Origin: CAZGWJ01 sp964529445 | Lineage (GTDB): Bacteria > Oederibacteriota > Muellerivitia > Muellerivitales > Muellerivitaceae | Direction of reading: 5' to 3' | NCBI GenBank assembly: GCA_964529445.1 | Contig: CAZGWJ010000032.1 | Location: forward strand, 1-28,450 | DNA: 28,450 bases | Shown here: positions 28,410 through 28,450 of the stretch, piece after piece | Layout of the letters: each line of letters begins with the position of its first letter | Numbering within the stretch: the stretch's first letter is position 1 | Notes under the pieces: generated by a model | Database searches by the model: none | Told to the model about the DNA's origin: nothing | What the model saw: the letters and a program-made list of their open reading frames with translations, nothing else | Position numbers and translations under genes: made by a program

Positions 28410-28450
28410 TCAAGCCGGCCGCGGGACGGGCGTTCTTCTACCGGACTGGA

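Overview
The window is about 28.4 kb of high-GC bacterial chromosome. Nearly all of it is coding, and genes lie on the + strand except one. A run of 100 N (24107-24206) shows it comes from a draft scaffold. Gene content is conserved bacterial: a PolC-type DNA polymerase III, the complete rimP-nusA-infB-ylxP-rbfA-nrnA-truB-ribF-rpsO-pnp translation/RNA operon, a sigma-54 activator, a WecA-type sugar-phosphate transferase, a lipoprotein and ispE. A lipoprotein, a WecA-like enzyme and a sigma-54 activator together with a PolC polymerase suggest a lineage outside the well-studied phyla. I cannot fix the phylum from sequence alone.

Layout. 1-2834: C-terminal part of polC, cut by the left edge, then a terminator and hairpins. 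3099-13995: translation and RNA-metabolism cluster, closed by a strong intrinsic terminator at 14042-14079. Its spacers carry several palindromic dispersed-type repeats, including inverted copies of one about 35-bp repeat on either side of truB. 14203-16469: a small membrane protein overlapping a zinc-ribbon/TPR/AAA+/Fis sigma-54 activator. 16470-16857: an AT-rich regulatory spacer. 16858-19346: WecA-like transferase and an FAD oxidoreductase of the UDP-galactopyranose mutase/amine oxidase type. 19408-22491: cyclic-nucleotide-binding protein, TPR lipoprotein and ispE. 22582-23577: membrane-anchored alpha/beta hydrolase. 23709-24206: tRNA-Gln(TTG), tRNA-derived inverted repeats, a 46-bp tandem repeat and the assembly gap. 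24269-28409: a polytopic membrane protein, a secreted protein on the minus strand, a GAF protein and a saccharopine-dehydrogenase-like protein.

The most interesting signal is in 14203-16730. The sigma-54 activator gene is followed at once by two 18-bp imperfect repeats 30 bp apart that look like enhancer (UAS) sites. About 95-125 bp further on lies a near-consensus -24/-12 promoter (16620-16635), and about 50 nt after its predicted start is an intrinsic terminator. This predicts an RNA of about 84 nt with a 5' hairpin, an exposed CU-rich stretch containing CTCCTT (the anti-Shine-Dalgarno core), and a terminator hairpin. The geometry resembles known activator/sigma-54/sRNA pairs (LuxO-Qrr, CbrB-CrcZ). 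The activator has an unusual zinc-ribbon plus TPR sensor and overlaps a TPR-like membrane protein, so the three together form a candidate undescribed signalling unit. This is a prediction from sequence only.
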